A DNA stretch of 64,000 nt from Serratia sp. UGAL515B_01 (GCF_033095805.1 NZ_CP109901.1:1984001-2048000); one strand, 5' to 3'. Shown: positions 16,557-27,279, numbered from the stretch's first letter. Notes: generated by a model not told the origin, from the letters alone. A program made the numbers and translations.

Positions 16557-17042
16557 ATGAGTAATCCCATGCTTTCCATTCCCTGCGTTACCCTGCAAGG
16601 AGAATACAAAACACTCGCTGATTTTCCAGCACAGGTTTACCTTGTCGTCAACACAGCCAGCAAGTGCGGTTTTACCCCACAATACCTCGGTTTAGAGAAC
16701 CTATGGCAGTCATATCGCGAACGCGGCTTGATGGTTATGGGTTTTCCCTGTAACCAGTTTGGCGGACAAGAGCCGGGTAATTCAGAAGAAATCGCCAATT
16801 TTTGTCGTCTGAATTACGGTGTCAGTTTTCCGTTATTCAGCAAAATCGATGTTAACGGAGCGAATACACACCCCTTGTTTATTGAATTGAAACGTCGAGC
16901 ACCGGGGCTGTTAGGCAGTGAGCGTATCAAGTGGAACTTCACGAAATTTCTGTTTCGTGCTGATAGTGAAAAAATTAAACGTTTTTCACCCACGATAGGC
17001 CCAGAGAGCCTGCGTGAGTATATCACCACCCTGTTGTCATAG
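16557..17042 (+). CDS. Glutathione peroxidase-family thiol peroxidase, short form (161 aa)
   Basis: A cytoplasmic thioredoxin-fold peroxidase expected to reduce hydroperoxides. The peroxidatic Cys is in NTASKCGFTPQY. The second conserved motif, GFPCNQFGGQEPG, supplies a possible resolving Cys and the Gln. WNFTKFLF supplies the Trp-Asn pair, and the protein ends with the usual RFSPT segment. The start at 16557 is chosen because GGAG lies upstream with good spacing and homology begins here; the frame is open back to 16485 through an ERIC-like remnant. It is a paralogue of the true BtuE at 35059, not BtuE itself: it lacks the extra loop before WNF and is about 20 residues shorter. Its position between aroH and the haem operon suggests a link with oxidative stress during iron uptake (inference). 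Confidence 0.85.
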   Translation: MSNPMLSIPCVTLQGEYKTLADFPAQVYLVVNTASKCGFTPQYLGLENLWQSYRERGLMVMGFPCNQFGGQEPGNSEEIANFCRLNYGVSFPLFSKIDVNGANTHPLFIELKRRAPGLLGSERIKWNFTKFLFRADSEKIKRFSPTIGPESLREYITTLLS

Positions 17043-17147
17043 TGTTTCATTAAAACTGTCAAACCAATACGTCCATGTGTTTATACCGTCCATCTTAAGA
17101 AGATGCTCTCGACACAAAATTTAACTTGATGTAACCTCCTGTCAATA

Positions 17148-17162
17148 TGATAATGATTATCA
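17148..17162 (+). promoter_or_regulatory. Fur box of the haem operon
   Basis: TGATAATGATTATCA is a perfect 7-1-7 inverted repeat matching the Fur consensus. It lies 30 bases before the HemP start, so iron-replete Fur should repress hemPRSTUV. Confidence 0.9.
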
Positions 17163-17192
17163 ATACAGAATTAACTTTTGATGGTTGACTTC

Positions 17193-17387
17193 ATGGACAA
17201 ACACAATAATTCCCATATGCTCCAGAGTTACTACAGCGCTTCAGAAAGCAGTGCAGACACAGCACTGCCTCCTTGCTTCGATAGCGCAGAATTGCTGGGG
17301 CAAGATGGTTTGGCTGTGATTACACATCAAGGACAGCGCTATCAGCTGCGCCAAACCAAAGCAGGGAAATTGATCCTGACTAAATAA
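17193..17387 (+). CDS. hemP: HemP family small protein, haem uptake operon leader gene
   Basis: A 64-residue protein of the HemP family (YdiE in E. coli), the usual first gene of haem uptake operons in Yersinia and Serratia. The family hallmark is the C-terminus: FDSAELLG, then [22 protein letters not shown] in two parts, ending one residue before the stop. The N-terminal ~30 residues are polar and variable. The start is uncertain: ATG codons at 17181 and 17193 are in frame and neither has a strong Shine-Dalgarno; 17193 (MDKHNNS) has the better spacing from GGTTGA. The gene follows a Fur box and precedes hemR by 88 bases. In some relatives HemP promotes expression of the receptor gene, but its biochemical role is not settled. 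Confidence 0.85.
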   Translation: MDKHNNSHMLQSYYSASESSADTALPPCFDSAELLGQDGLAVITHQGQRYQLRQTKAGKLILTK

Positions 17388-17475
17388 CCGCTAATTACCG
17401 CCAGCCACCCCGATCTCGTGATCCAGGCAGCCAGCAAATCTATTGATATGTTTAAAACATACGGAGAATTGCAAC

Positions 17476-19503
17476 ATGCCTGCCTTTTTATCCACCCAAC
17501 TGCGTTTATCCGCAGTAAGTTTGGCGATTGCCTGCACTCTGCCAACGGTGGTTATTGCACAAACCAACACCGACGTTTCCGACACCAAGGTAAATAAGAA
17601 TGCCCCTATAACCGTGGTTGCCACCGGTAACCCACGTAACAGTTTCGAAGCCCCCATGATGGTCACCGTGATCGACGGTGATAGTCCCCAGAGCCAAACG
17701 GCAACTTCTGCGGCAGATATGTTACGCCATGTTCCAGGTCTCACTGTTACCGGCGGGGGCCGTACCAACGGCCAAGATTTCACGCTACGCGGCTATGGCA
17801 AAAATGGGGTTCTGACACTGGTTGATGGCATCCGACAGGGAACGGATACCGGCCACCTCAATAGCGTTTTCCTAGATCCCTGGCTGGTAAAACGCATTGA
17901 GGTGGTACGCGGCCCATCCGCCTTACTGTATGGCAGTGGAGCTCTAGGTGGCGTTGTCGCCTTCGAAACCGTCGACGCCGCCGACCTGCTGCTGCCGGGT
18001 CATAAACAGGGTTTCCGCGTCTTCGGCAATGCTGCCACTGGCGATCACAGCCTGGGTATGGGGGCCAGTGCCTACGGTAAGACCGATAACCTTGATGGTT
18101 TGCTTTCGTTTGGTGCTCGTGACATCGGCAACATTCGCCAAGGCAACGGCTTTGACGCACCAAATGACGAAACCATAAGCAATATTCTGGCCAAAGGTAC
18201 CTGGAAAATAGACGATAATCAGTCATTAAGTGGCGATCTACGCTACTACAATAACAGTGCACGGGAGCCCAAGAACCCACAAGAACCGACGGCGAGCAAA
18301 GCTAATCCGTTTACCGATCGTTCCACAATCCAGCGTGACGCCGTACTAGGTTATCAGCTGAAACCCGAAGACCAAGATTGGATTGATGCGGTAGCAAAGC
18401 TTTATACCTCGGAAGTGAAAATCAACGCGCATAATACCGGCAAAATTGACGAGTTCCGTAAGCAAACCACTCATGGTGCAAAACTGGAGAACCGTACTCA
18501 GCTGTTTAGCAACAGTTTTGCTCCTCATCTACTGACTTACGGCACAGAAACTTACCAGCAAAAACAACGACCAGACGGTAGCACCACCAGCTTTCCTGAG
18601 GCAAAGATCAACTTCTCTTCCGGTTGGTTACAAGACGAGATCACCTTGCGTGATCTGCCTATTTCTATCATCGCAGGAACACGCTACGACGACTATAAGG
18701 GAACAAGTCAGGGACATGCCGATGTCAACGCTGACAAATGGTCATCCCGAGGCGCGATTACGTTATCCCCAACGGATTGGTTGATGCTGTTCGGTTCCTA
18801 TTCCCAGGCATTTCGTGCTCCAACCATGGGGGAAATGTACAACGACTCAATGCACTTCCCCGGTAACTATTGGATATCTAATCCTAATTTGAAACCGGAA
18901 ACTAACAGTACGACTGAATTCGGTTTTGGCCTACGCTTCGATGACCTGCTGCTCACAGATGACACGCTTCAGTTCAAAGCCAGCTATTTCGATACGGATG
19001 CCCACGATTACATCAGCCAATACGTTGATATTCGAGGCCGTAAATCCTACTCACAAAATATTTCTCGCGCCAAAATCTGGGGTTGGGACACCACATTAAG
19101 TTACCAGAGTTACTGGTTCCGTTGGGATCTGGCTTACAACCGCACCCGTGGTAAAGATCGCTCCAATCAAGGTGAACTCAATGGCAAAAGCGGTCAATGG
19201 CTATCAGATATCTCACCAGACACCGTCACCAGTACATTGGACATCCCCGTTCCCGGAACCAGTCTTGCTGCTGGCTGGATCGCTACTCTTGCTGAGCGCT
19301 CAAACCGTGTACGCGAAGGTACCGCTGAACAAGGCGGGTATGGTGTACACGATTTCTATCTAAGCTACCAAGGCCGCGATAAGTTGAAGAATGTCACCAC
19401 CTCCGTGGTGCTGGGGAACGCTTTTGATAAGGAATATTCTACTTCACAAGGTATTCCACGCGCTGGTCGTGATGCCAGACTGCTGATCAGCTATCAGTGG
19501 TAA
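17476..19503 (+). CDS. hemR: TonB-dependent outer-membrane haem receptor HemR
   Basis: Imports haem (and haem from haem proteins) across the outer membrane using TonB energy. The 675 residues start with a typical signal peptide (residues 1-28, cleaving near VIAQT). A TonB-box-like APITVVATG (~40) follows, then the plug (LRHVPGLTVTGGG, LRGYGKNGVLTLVDGIRQG, VVRGPSALLYGSGALGG) and a 22-strand-type barrel ending in the aromatic YQW. The haem-receptor signatures FRAPTMGEMYN and NPNLKPET are present, with a His (SMHFPG) between them, where the haem-ligand His of this family lies. The start at 17476 is chosen for GGAG ten bases upstream and the signal peptide; an upstream ATG at 17443 is open but unsupported. 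hemS follows after 63 bases. Confidence 0.95.
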   Translation: MPAFLSTQLRLSAVSLAIACTLPTVVIAQTNTDVSDTKVNKNAPITVVATGNPRNSFEAPMMVTVIDGDSPQSQTATSAADMLRHVPGLTVTGGGRTNGQDFTLRGYGKNGVLTLVDGIRQGTDTGHLNSVFLDPWLVKRIEVVRGPSALLYGSGALGGVVAFETVDAADLLLPGHKQGFRVFGNAATGDHSLGMGASAYGKTDNLDGLLSFGARDIGNIRQGNGFDAPNDETISNILAKGTWKIDDNQSLSGDLRYYNNSAREPKNPQEPTASKANPFTDRSTIQRDAVLGYQLKPEDQDWIDAVAKLYTSEVKINAHNTGKIDEFRKQTTHGAKLENRTQLFSNSFAPHLLTYGTETYQQKQRPDGSTTSFPEAKINFSSGWLQDEITLRDLPISIIAGTRYDDYKGTSQGHADVNADKWSSRGAITLSPTDWLMLFGSYSQAFRAPTMGEMYNDSMHFPGNYWISNPNLKPETNSTTEFGFGLRFDDLLLTDDTLQFKASYFDTDAHDYISQYVDIRGRKSYSQNISRAKIWGWDTTLSYQSYWFRWDLAYNRTRGKDRSNQGELNGKSGQWLSDISPDTVTSTLDIPVPGTSLAAGWIATLAERSNRVREGTAEQGGYGVHDFYLSYQGRDKLKNVTTSVVLGNAFDKEYSTSQGIPRAGRDARLLISYQW

Positions 19504-19566
19504 CTCTTTTTTGAACTTTTGCGGGCAAGTCATTAGCCCGCATTTAACCTAAGTAAAGGAGCAAAA

Positions 19567-20607
19567 ATGATGAACGAAACTCTGTATCAGCGTTATCAAA
19601 TGGCAAAGAACGATAATCCAGGTAAGTATGCTAGAGATTTAGCATCACTGCTCAATGTCAGTGAGGCAGAATTAATTCACGCCCGTGTCGGGCATGACGC
19701 GCAGCGCTTGCAGGCCGATGCGCGTACATTGCTGGCGGCGCTTGAACAAGTCGGCATCACCAAGTCAATCACGCGTAACCGTTTCGCGGTTCATGAACAA
19801 ATAGGCCGCTATCAAAACCAATACCTTAATGGCCACGCGGGTCTGATCCTTAACCCGCGCGAACTGGATCTACGCCTGTTTCTCAATCACTGGGCCAGCG
19901 CTTTCGCGTTAACTGAAACCAATAAGCGCGGCGTTCGCCACAGCATTCAGTTCTTTGATCATCAAGGGGAAGCATTGCATAAGGTGTACACCACCGATGA
20001 AACCCATCTGGCTACCTGGCAAACACTGATCGAACGTTACCAAAGTGCTGAAAATCCTCGATTGGAACTCCGTCAGCCTGAAGAGAACAACATGGTCCAT
20101 GAGGGGGTGGATACCACCAAAATCGACACTGAATGGCGTGCAATGACCGACGTACACCAATTTTTTCAACTGTTAAGCCGCAATAATCTGTCCCGCCAAC
20201 AGGCATTCCGTGCCGTGGGTAACGATCTGGCCTATCGCGTCGACAACCACGCACTGTCACAAATTCTTCAAGCTGCGCAAACCGAACGGAACGAAATTAT
20301 GATTTTCGTTGGCAACCGGGGATGTGTTCAGATATTTACCGGTCATATTGAGCGCCTGATGCCACAAGATGGTTGGCTGAATATCTTCAACCGCCATTTT
20401 GTCCTGCACCTGATCGAAGATGCTATTGCGGAAAGTTGGATCACCCGTAAACCGACCACAGATGGCATGGTCACCAGTCTGGAGCTGTTTGCCGCAGATG
20501 GTACACAAATCGCGCAACTTTATGGGCAGCGGACCGAGGGACAACCAGAACAAACCCAATGGCGTCAGCAGATTGCCCGCCTTGAGCCTAAGGATATCGC
20601 CGCATGA
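19567..20607 (+). CDS. hemS: Haem-degrading / haem-transfer protein HemS
   Basis: Cytoplasmic protein of the HemS/ShuS/ChuS family that binds imported haem and is needed to use it as an iron source; relatives open the porphyrin ring. The 346 residues contain the duplicated architecture of the family: an N-terminal half ([44 protein letters not shown]) and a C-terminal half ([49 protein letters not shown]). A strong AAGGAG precedes tandem ATGs at 19567 and 19570; the second has slightly better spacing, and both give essentially the same protein. The stop overlaps the hemT start by four bases (ATGA), indicating translational coupling within the haem operon. Confidence 0.95.
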   Translation: MMNETLYQRYQMAKNDNPGKYARDLASLLNVSEAELIHARVGHDAQRLQADARTLLAALEQVGITKSITRNRFAVHEQIGRYQNQYLNGHAGLILNPRELDLRLFLNHWASAFALTETNKRGVRHSIQFFDHQGEALHKVYTTDETHLATWQTLIERYQSAENPRLELRQPEENNMVHEGVDTTKIDTEWRAMTDVHQFFQLLSRNNLSRQQAFRAVGNDLAYRVDNHALSQILQAAQTERNEIMIFVGNRGCVQIFTGHIERLMPQDGWLNIFNRHFVLHLIEDAIAESWITRKPTTDGMVTSLELFAADGTQIAQLYGQRTEGQPEQTQWRQQIARLEPKDIAA

Positions 20608-21434
20608 AGGTTTCATTACTCGGCAAACTGGCATTTTGTAGCCTACTGACGGTCTCATTGACAAGCATTGCCATTGAACGAATTGTCTCCATCGGCGGTG
20701 ATGTGACCGAAATTACTTTCGCTCTGGGTGTCGGGGATGAGGTTATTGCACGTGACAGCACCAGCCTTCATCCTGCTGCCGCAGAGAAATTACCGAACAT
20801 CGGCTATATGCGCCAACTGAATGCTGAAGGTATTCTGGCACTAAAGCCGACCTTGGTTCTGACATCCGAACTGGCGGAACCCGCTCTGGCTGTCGAACAA
20901 CTGAAGGAAAGTGGCGTCAACGTGGTGCGGATCCCCGGTGATACGACGTTGCAAGCTGTAGCAAAGAAAATCCATATTATTGCCAAGGCGTTAAACCGCA
21001 ACAACCAAGGTACGCAGCTAGCCGAGCGTTATCAACAGCAACTGGCGGCAATAGACACTACGCCACTGCCAGTGAAAGTATTGTTTGTTATGAGCCACGG
21101 TGGGATCACCCCACTGGCGGCCGGCCAGAATACCGCGGCAGACGCCATTATCCGTGCCGCCGGGTTGAAAAACGCGATGCAAGGATTCAATAATTACCGC
21201 CCTCTTTCACAAGAGGGCGTGATTGCCAGCGCCCCGGATTTATTATTAGTCACCACCGATACGGTTCGCTCAATGGGTGGCCTGGCGCATTTATGGCAAT
21301 TGCCGGGTATCGCACTAACACCCGCCGGTAAAAAACGCCGAGTTCTCACCGTTGATGATATGGCACTACTAGGATTCGGCCTGCAAACACCCAAAGCCCT
21401 TGGCTTACTGCGTATCGCAGCGGAGCAAAAGTAA
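20604..21434 (+). CDS. hemT: Periplasmic haem-binding protein HemT
   Basis: Substrate-binding protein of the HemTUV ABC importer (HmuT/ShuT family). It carries haem from HemR across the periplasm to HemUV. The 276 residues begin with a signal peptide (residues ~1-23, [11 protein letters not shown]). The mature protein opens with [20 protein letters not shown] and later has [26 protein letters not shown] and [12 protein letters not shown]. The conserved Tyr in GYMRQL occupies the place of the haem-ligand Tyr reported for ShuT-type proteins. The four-base overlap with hemS and one-base overlap with hemU place it inside a tightly coupled operon. Confidence 0.93.
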   Translation: MKVSLLGKLAFCSLLTVSLTSIAIERIVSIGGDVTEITFALGVGDEVIARDSTSLHPAAAEKLPNIGYMRQLNAEGILALKPTLVLTSELAEPALAVEQLKESGVNVVRIPGDTTLQAVAKKIHIIAKALNRNNQGTQLAERYQQQLAAIDTTPLPVKVLFVMSHGGITPLAAGQNTAADAIIRAAGLKNAMQGFNNYRPLSQEGVIASAPDLLLVTTDTVRSMGGLAHLWQLPGIALTPAGKKRRVLTVDDMALLGFGLQTPKALGLLRIAAEQK

Positions 21435-22438
21435 TGCGTTTAAGGAGCTCACCCCGTCTGGCAATCGGCTGTTTGCTGATCCTGCTAACGCTGTTGACCC
21501 TCGGAGCCACCAATATGGGGGCTTTGACTCTCTCTTTTCATACCTTATGGCAGTTGCCGTTGAGTGATACCGCCTGGCATATCTGGCTGAATATCCGCTT
21601 GCCGCGCGTCATGCTGGCCATCGTCATCGGCTGTGCATTGGCCGTGTCAGGCGCAGTGATGCAGGGATTGTTCCGTAATCCGTTAGCCGATCCCAGCCTG
21701 TTGGGTATCAGCAGCGGTGGCGCATTGGTTGTAGCCCTTATCATCGTCATGCCTATCGCCTTACCGCCGGTTATCGCATTATACAGCCATATGTTTGCCG
21801 CCTTTTTAGGCAGCCTGTTAGTCTCAATTGTCATTTATGGTATTAGCCGCAGTGGCCACGGTAGCCTCGCACGCTTGCTGCTGGCAGGCATTGCGATTAA
21901 TGCGTTGTGCATGGCAGCGATTGGCGTGCTCTCTTACCTCAGTAGCGACCAGCAACTTCGTCAATTTTCACTTTGGATGATGGGCAGCCTCAGCCAGTCA
22001 CAGTGGCCAACGCTGATCGTAGCTGCATCACTGGTGTTGCCGACGGCGTTGTTGACCTTATTGCAAGCCCGTCGCCTGAATTTGCTACAGCTCGGTGATG
22101 AAGAAGCGCATTATCTCGGCGTCAATGTTCAACGAACCAAACTGCAATTGTTGTTACTCAGCGCACTGCTGATCGGCGCTGCGGTTGCCATGAGTGGTGT
22201 GATTGGCTTTATCGGCTTGGTTATTCCACATTTGGTACGTCTACGCCTTGGCGGTGATCATCGCTGGTTACTCCCTGCTTCTGCCTTGGGTGGCGCTTGC
22301 CTGCTGTTGGTCAGTGATACGCTGGCACGAACGCTGGTCGCACCGGCAGAGATGCCGGTTGGCTTGATGACCAGTCTGATTGGTGGTCCCTACTTTCTGT
22401 GGCTGGTCATATGCCAGCGGGAACGGTCAGGTGGATAA
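21434..22438 (+). CDS. hemU: Haem ABC transporter permease HemU
   Basis: Inner-membrane permease of the HemTUV importer, in the FecCD/BtuC family. The 334 residues hold about ten membrane segments, with the family signatures [20 protein letters not shown] (split), [20 protein letters not shown], the cytoplasmic coupling region with [10 protein letters not shown], and [16 protein letters not shown] near the C-terminus. It begins at an ATG sharing one base with the hemT stop (TAATG) and overlaps possible hemV starts. It should work as a dimer with two HemV subunits. Confidence 0.93.
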   Translation: MRLRSSPRLAIGCLLILLTLLTLGATNMGALTLSFHTLWQLPLSDTAWHIWLNIRLPRVMLAIVIGCALAVSGAVMQGLFRNPLADPSLLGISSGGALVVALIIVMPIALPPVIALYSHMFAAFLGSLLVSIVIYGISRSGHGSLARLLLAGIAINALCMAAIGVLSYLSSDQQLRQFSLWMMGSLSQSQWPTLIVAASLVLPTALLTLLQARRLNLLQLGDEEAHYLGVNVQRTKLQLLLLSALLIGAAVAMSGVIGFIGLVIPHLVRLRLGGDHRWLLPASALGGACLLLVSDTLARTLVAPAEMPVGLMTSLIGGPYFLWLVICQRERSGG

Positions 22439-22445
22439 TTTACCC

Positions 22446-23216
22446 ATGCTTACGGCTAAGCAACTTCACTACAGCCGTGGAGGCCGCAAGCTGCTGACCA
22501 ATATCTCGCTGAGCATAGCCAGCGGTGAAGTGGTGGCGATTATTGGCCCCAACGGTGCCGGTAAATCAACCTTACTGCGCTTGCTTACCGGCTATCAGGC
22601 AGCGGACAGCGGTGAATGTCGCCTGCTTGGCAAACCGCTCGAACAGTGGCATCCACAGCAATTGGCAAAAGTCCGTTCAGTCATGCGTCAACACAGCGAA
22701 CTGGCATTTCCATTTAGTGTAGAAGAAGTGGTAGCCATGGGGCGTTCACCTTATGGCGGGCGTGATGAGCAACAGGCGATTAAGCAGGTATTGGCACAAA
22801 CCGGTTGCACGGCGCTGGCTCGACGCGATTACCGACAGCTTTCTGGTGGGGAACAACAACGTGTTCAACTGGCTAGGGTACTGGTGCAGCTGTGGCAACC
22901 AAAACCAGCCCCAGCATGGTTATTCCTTGATGAACCCACCTCCGCGCTCGATCTTTATCATCAGCAACATACGTTACGTCTACTACGATCGTTGACACGT
23001 CAACAACCATTAGCCGTGTGCTGTATCCTCCATGACCTCAATCTGGCCGCCTTATATGCTGACCGCATCTTCTTGTTACACCAAGGGCGGTTAGTCGCTT
23101 CCGGTACACCACACGAAGTGCTGCAACAGGAGTGTCTGCTGCGTTGGTACCAGGCAGATCTGGGTGTCACTCTTCACCCAGATACGGCATTGCCGCAGGT
23201 TTATTTACGGCAATAG
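22446..23216 (+). CDS. hemV: Haem ABC transporter ATPase HemV
   Basis: ATP-binding subunit that powers HemU. Walker A is GPNGAGKST, the Q-loop region is [10 protein letters not shown], the signature is [14 protein letters not shown], Walker B is [12 protein letters not shown], and the switch His is in [10 protein letters not shown]. With the ATG at 22446 the protein has 256 residues, the usual HmuV size. An in-frame GTG at 22431, overlapping the end of hemU, would add five residues (VDNLP) and is equally possible. It ends the haem operon. The convergent selO gene stops only 27 bases further on, with no hairpin in between, so the two transcripts may run into each other. Confidence 0.93.
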   Translation: MLTAKQLHYSRGGRKLLTNISLSIASGEVVAIIGPNGAGKSTLLRLLTGYQAADSGECRLLGKPLEQWHPQQLAKVRSVMRQHSELAFPFSVEEVVAMGRSPYGGRDEQQAIKQVLAQTGCTALARRDYRQLSGGEQQRVQLARVLVQLWQPKPAPAWLFLDEPTSALDLYHQQHTLRLLRSLTRQQPLAVCCILHDLNLAALYADRIFLLHQGRLVASGTPHEVLQQECLLRWYQADLGVTLHPDTALPQVYLRQ

Positions 23217-23243
23217 CATTGGGCCAAGGAAGGCATATACTCA

Positions 23244-24686
23244 TCAGCTTGAACAGGATATTTCCAGGTGTTTACCCCAGTCGGGAGGCAAAGCGGCCAG
23301 ATCCTCATACTCTGTATTATCGTCAAAAGGCCTCTGCAAAGCCTGATGCAAGCGGGCCAATTTGCTGACATCATCCTGTTCCGCCGCCTCTATCGCCTGC
23401 TGCGCTAGATAATTACGCAAAATCAGTTTGGGATTGGCCTTCTTCATGGCTTGCTGACGTTCAGCATCGCTCACACCCTCTTGTTGCAAACGCTGACGAT
23501 AATGCTGATACCAGGTGTCAAATGCCGCTCGGTCGATAAAATCATCGCGCAGTGGCGTATCTTTATGTTGCTGCTCAACGTCACATAGCAAGCGGAACGT
23601 TCGGGTATAGTCACGCCCTTCTTGTGCCATCAGGCTTAATAAACCGGCGAGTAGATCGTTATCTGATTCAGATTGTGTAAAGAATCCCAGCTTGGCACGC
23701 ATTTGTTCGCCATATGCCTGTATCAGCGCAGGTTCGTAAGCTGCCAAGGCCTCCTGTAGCTGTTCCACTGCCATCAAGCCGGAAAGCGATTGTGCCAAGC
23801 GATGTAGGTTCCACAGCCCCACTGCCGGTTGATTATCAAAAGCATAACGGCCCTGATGATCAGAATGATTGCAGATAAAATCGGGTTGATAGTCGTCCAG
23901 AAAACCGTAGGGACCATAGTCCATCGTTAGCCCCAGGATCGACATATTGTCTGTATTCATCACCCCGTGGGCGAAACCGACAGTTTGCCAATGTGCAATC
24001 ATACGTGCCGTACGTTCAACAACATCGGTAAACCAGCGCGGATAGCGATCCTCTTCCTCTGCCCACTGTGGCCAGTGGCGGGTAATCACAAAGTCAGCAA
24101 GTTGTCTGACCTGGTCAGGTTGTTTACGGTAGTAAAAATGTTCGAAGTGACCGAAGCGCACATGGCTCTCTGCCACACGAAGCAACATAGCGCCACGCTC
24201 TGGCTGTTCACGAAAAACCGGATGCTCGCTGGTCACAATCGTCAGCGCACGTGTGGTGGGGATCCCCAAATGATGGAAGGCTTCTGATGCAAGAAACTCA
24301 CGGATCACCGAACGCAATACGGCTCTACCATCCCCCATGCGGGAATAGGGTGTCAATCCAGCCCCTTTTAAATGCCAATCCATGACGCGACCATCCGCGA
24401 GTCTCTGCTCACCCAGCAAGATCCCTCGCCCATCACCCAACTGCCCCGCCCAAGCACCAAACTGGTGACCGCTGTAGACCTGTGCTAACGGTTGCATACC
24501 GGGAAGCAGAGTTTCGCCAGACCATACAGACGTTTTATCTGGCGTAAACCAACTGTTATCCAGCCCTAGCTCACATGCTAACGGTTGGCTGAAATAGAGC
24601 AGGCGAGCCTTGCTCAGAGGGGTTGGATTCAGCTCTGTATAGAAACCCGGTAATTGTTGATGATAAGCATTCTGAAACTGCAGCAT
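23244..24686 (-). CDS. selO: Protein adenylyltransferase SelO (YdiU)
   Basis: Pseudokinase-fold enzyme that transfers AMP from ATP to hydroxyl side chains of proteins (established for E. coli YdiU/SelO, linked to redox homeostasis). The 480 residues show [19 protein letters not shown] with neighbouring [27 protein letters not shown], and [22 protein letters not shown] in parts, which carry the nucleotide and metal ligands. The protein ends CSS, the bacterial Cys version of the selenocysteine-containing tail of animal SelO. The start at 24686 is preceded by GGAG with correct spacing; the frame is open to 24740 without support. It is convergent with hemV and separated from lplA by ~180 bases. 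In E. coli ydiU also lies beside ydiE (hemP). Confidence 0.93.
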   Translation of the reverse strand: MLQFQNAYHQQLPGFYTELNPTPLSKARLLYFSQPLACELGLDNSWFTPDKTSVWSGETLLPGMQPLAQVYSGHQFGAWAGQLGDGRGILLGEQRLADGRVMDWHLKGAGLTPYSRMGDGRAVLRSVIREFLASEAFHHLGIPTTRALTIVTSEHPVFREQPERGAMLLRVAESHVRFGHFEHFYYRKQPDQVRQLADFVITRHWPQWAEEEDRYPRWFTDVVERTARMIAHWQTVGFAHGVMNTDNMSILGLTMDYGPYGFLDDYQPDFICNHSDHQGRYAFDNQPAVGLWNLHRLAQSLSGLMAVEQLQEALAAYEPALIQAYGEQMRAKLGFFTQSESDNDLLAGLLSLMAQEGRDYTRTFRLLCDVEQQHKDTPLRDDFIDRAAFDTWYQHYRQRLQQEGVSDAERQQAMKKANPKLILRNYLAQQAIEAAEQDDVSKLARLHQALQRPFDDNTEYEDLAALPPDWGKHLEISCSS

Positions 24687-24867
24687 AGCCACTCCATTTC
24701 TATTTAGCCGGCGTCCCTTAATGGCCCGAGTTAACCTCACCGTCCTGAAAGGCAGAAGGCGAGCTTAACCGTTAAGTGACATAACCTAGTGTAGAGCCAG
24801 GAGAGAACGATTAACACCGAGTAACTGTAGGGAAAACCTGCATGAGAAATCCACGAAGCAATCAGTA

Positions 24868-25881
24868 CTACTTAATAGTGTCCCATAGCCATAGCCGCAA
24901 TTCGTTAAGCTCAACCGCCTGTTGCGGGTATTGCAGTAACAGTGGTTCACAGCAGGCTGCCACCCATTCGCTGCGATAAACGCATCCCACCAGCATCTGG
25001 GCTAGCGCCTGCAATGGTGCAGGATTAAGACTGTCTGTGAAGACTTGTGCTCGTGTAATTTTGCCTTTATCGACATCGAAAAAAATGTCGACCCCCCCCC
25101 AAATAAAACGTTCGCTCAGCAGATGACTGAACGCAGGCGCTTTGCCAAAGTTCCATTCCCAGCTACTTTGCTTGGCAAATTGTTTTTCAAAATCTGGCAG
25201 GTCGGGAAACACATCTGGAGAGATCACCTCTGGCTGCGCAGTTTCTCCATAGTGAGTAAAGAATGCCTCAATAATTGCTTCACAGATCTGTTGGTGATCA
25301 ATTTCGGGGACAAACTCAGCCAGGTTAGCGACCCGTGAACGAACCGAGGTAATCCCCTTGGCCTGCAACTTTTTAGGATCGGGGTTAAGATAATCCACCA
25401 AACGGTTGAGGTCGGCATTCAGTAACAACGTACCATGGTGAAACGCGCGATCCTGCGTTTCGCGATAGGCGGAGCCTGATATTTTGCGTATTCCATCCGC
25501 AGTCTCGATCACCAGGTCGTTTCGCCCGGAGGCTGATGCATCGATACCGACGTTTTTCAACGCCTGCAAGATGATGCCAGTCGAAACGGACTTATCGTAA
25601 CCTGGTTTGCCAGCCATAAAAGTAAAACAGGTATTTCCCAAATCGTGGAACACTGCCCCACCACCACTGCTGCGACGAGCCAGACGGATGCCATCCTGCT
25701 CCATACGCCGAGTATTACACTCCTTCCAGGGGTTTTGTGATTGGCCAATGACGACAGTTTCCGCATTGCGCCACAAGAAGAGAATTTTTTGCGTTGTCAT
25801 TTCGCGGAAGATGCACTCTTCCACAGCCAGATTAAACCAGGGATCGTGAGAGTCAGAAATCAATAAACGTAAGGAATTCAT
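24868..25881 (-). CDS. lplA: Lipoate-protein ligase A
   Basis: Activates free lipoate with ATP and attaches it to lysines of lipoyl domains (pyruvate and 2-oxoglutarate dehydrogenases, glycine cleavage H protein). At 337 residues it is nearly the E. coli length (338) and starts with the conserved [20 protein letters not shown]. The lipoate-binding [20 protein letters not shown] and the catalytic-lysine segment KISGSAYRE are present, as are [11 protein letters not shown] and the C-terminal accessory domain. The ATG at 25881 agrees with homologues; an upstream in-frame ATG at 25929 would add 16 unrelated residues. In E. coli lplA is at a different locus, so its place between selO and nlpC is a rearrangement relative to that genome. 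A run of nine C (plus strand, ~25092) lies inside the gene without breaking the frame. Confidence 0.93.
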   Translation of the reverse strand: MNSLRLLISDSHDPWFNLAVEECIFREMTTQKILFLWRNAETVVIGQSQNPWKECNTRRMEQDGIRLARRSSGGGAVFHDLGNTCFTFMAGKPGYDKSVSTGIILQALKNVGIDASASGRNDLVIETADGIRKISGSAYRETQDRAFHHGTLLLNADLNRLVDYLNPDPKKLQAKGITSVRSRVANLAEFVPEIDHQQICEAIIEAFFTHYGETAQPEVISPDVFPDLPDFEKQFAKQSSWEWNFGKAPAFSHLLSERFIWGGVDIFFDVDKGKITRAQVFTDSLNPAPLQALAQMLVGCVYRSEWVAACCEPLLLQYPQQAVELNELRLWLWDTIK

Positions 25882-25938
25882 GGAGGTCACCGGAAATATT
25901 GCGATGAGATCATCATACACTAGATACATCGTGGAGCG

Positions 25939-26397
25939 TCAGATACGGCGAGCCTGCCAATAAACTTTGCGCCAATAGCCATTATTCAGAGAAGAGCGCG
26001 TTACACCTTTGCTGGTAGAAGCATGAATAAATTGATCGTTAGTGTCGTAAATGCCGACGTGTAAGCCATTTTCACCGCTACCGGTTTTGAAGAACAGAAG
26101 ATCGCCCGGCATCAGTTCATCACGCGATACTTTATTACCAATCGCGGTTTGCTGTGCGGTAGAACGTGGTAATTGCAGGTCAAAACGATCGCGGAAAGTA
26201 CGATAAACAAAACCCGAGCAGTCTATACCATTTCTATCAAGCCCACCGTAGCGGTACGGCGTGCCATACCATTGACGCAGCTGTTCATTCAATTGCGCTA
26301 CCACCACAATTGAATCTGATAAACGCCCACTCGGTGGTGGCGTATGACTACTACAACCGGCAAGGATCAAGCAAGCTAATAAAAACCACTTCCGCAT
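25939..26397 (-). CDS. nlpC: NlpC/P60 family lipoprotein, probable peptidoglycan endopeptidase
   Basis: Outer-membrane-anchored cell-wall peptidase expected to cut D-Glu to diaminopimelate linkages in stem peptides. The 152 residues begin with a lipoprotein signal (MRKWFLLACLILAGC; lipobox LAGC). The catalytic Cys is in NGIDCSGFVYRTF, the His in NGLHVGIYD, and a third polar residue in the FIHASTSKGV region. The Asp-Leu-Leu-Phe-Phe strand (GDLLFFKTG) is typical. The start at 26397 is chosen for the lipoprotein signal; the open frame to 26454 is not supported. It lies just downstream of the arn operon on the same strand, 145 bases from arnF, so some read-through is possible. E. coli nlpC neighbours btuD; here arn lies between them. 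Confidence 0.92.
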   Translation of the reverse strand: MRKWFLLACLILAGCSSHTPPPSGRLSDSIVVVAQLNEQLRQWYGTPYRYGGLDRNGIDCSGFVYRTFRDRFDLQLPRSTAQQTAIGNKVSRDELMPGDLLFFKTGSGENGLHVGIYDTNDQFIHASTSKGVTRSSLNNGYWRKVYWQARRI

Positions 26398-26542
26398 CAC
26401 ATTGTTCCCTTTACTGAAAAACGCTTTCGGATCACACCGTAACAACATTTTCACTATGCTGCTACGGTGTAAGGAGAATGCTTTGGGTTAATCTATCTCT
26501 CAAGGCAGGATAAAGACAATCTTTATAAAAGAGATAATTGCA

Positions 26543-26941
26543 TCAATCTTGTTGGTGAGGCTTTACTGAACTGTTGGTATTAATCAGCCAAACGCCAAAC
26601 AATATCAACAGCGTGCCCAACGTCTTCAGCAACGTGGCCGATTCATTAAACCACGGCAAGATCACGGCAGCCAAATACACCAGCGCATAGCTGACGCTCA
26701 ACAAGGGGTAAGCGCGGTTTAACGGTAAATAGCGCAGTGCAAAGAACCAGCACAGCATTGATAACGCGTAACCGAATATACCACCACTGACAGCCAGTAA
26801 TGCCAGCCAATAGTGACTGAGCAGTTGCAAAGTGATATCGGAAAATGACAGGAGAGGGATCTGCACCATACCCCATTTCATCAGCAACTGGGCTATTGTC
26901 ACCAACAAAACACTGGCTGTGCCCCATGCATAACCTTTCAT
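26543..26941 (-). CDS. arnF: Undecaprenyl-phosphate-L-Ara4N flippase subunit ArnF
   Basis: Small four-helix inner-membrane protein (132 residues) that with ArnE moves undecaprenyl-phosphate-4-amino-4-deoxy-L-arabinose to the periplasmic face. It has the EamA/SMR-like features of the family, [23 protein letters not shown] in parts and [22 protein letters not shown] in parts near the end. Its start overlaps the arnE stop by four bases (ATGA). Last gene of arnBCADTEF. Confidence 0.92.
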   Translation of the reverse strand: MKGYAWGTASVLLVTIAQLLMKWGMVQIPLLSFSDITLQLLSHYWLALLAVSGGIFGYALSMLCWFFALRYLPLNRAYPLLSVSYALVYLAAVILPWFNESATLLKTLGTLLILFGVWLINTNSSVKPHQQD

Positions 26942-27279
26942 GGATTAAAACTCATCAGCAAGATCCCAAGCACAATCGCGCCCACGCCAAGCCAATGGCG
27001 TAGCGTCGTCGTCTCGTTGAACAACCAGCTTGCCGCTAACGTCACCAGAACAAAGTTGAAACTGAGCATCGGGTAAGCCAAGCTGAGAGGAAGGCGCTGC
27101 AAAACAATTAACCATATGGCCATGCCTAGGCCTAATGATATTATCGCCAGCACTAACCAGCGCAGCGTAACAACCAGTCTATGTTCGCTAGCCTGTTGCC
27201 AGACTTGGGCAGCCTGTTTCTGGCAGAGCTGCCCTGCACAGGTCAACAGGCTGACCATAATTACCAATAAGTAAGCCAT
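26938..27279 (-). CDS. arnE: Undecaprenyl-phosphate-L-Ara4N flippase subunit ArnE
   Basis: Partner of ArnF in flipping the Ara4N lipid carrier. With the ATG at 27279 it has 113 residues, the normal ArnE size, and starts [20 protein letters not shown]. That ATG overlaps the arnT stop (ATGA), the coupling pattern used elsewhere in this operon. A GTG-type start at 27300 would add seven residues and is less likely. Four membrane helices are visible, with [20 protein letters not shown] in parts and [19 protein letters not shown] in parts, matching the SMR-like fold. Confidence 0.9.
   Translation of the reverse strand: MAYLLVIMVSLLTCAGQLCQKQAAQVWQQASEHRLVVTLRWLVLAIISLGLGMAIWLIVLQRLPLSLAYPMLSFNFVLVTLAASWLFNETTTLRHWLGVGAIVLGILLMSFNP

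Noticed and set aside
16557..17042. Naming the short peroxidase btuE
   Set aside because: The gene at 35059-35610 has the btuE length, sequence and operon position; this one is a separate paralogue.
24764..24776. 13-base near-palindrome CTTAACCGTTAAG before selO
   Set aside because: Too short, and it matches no regulator I know; chance occurrence is likely.
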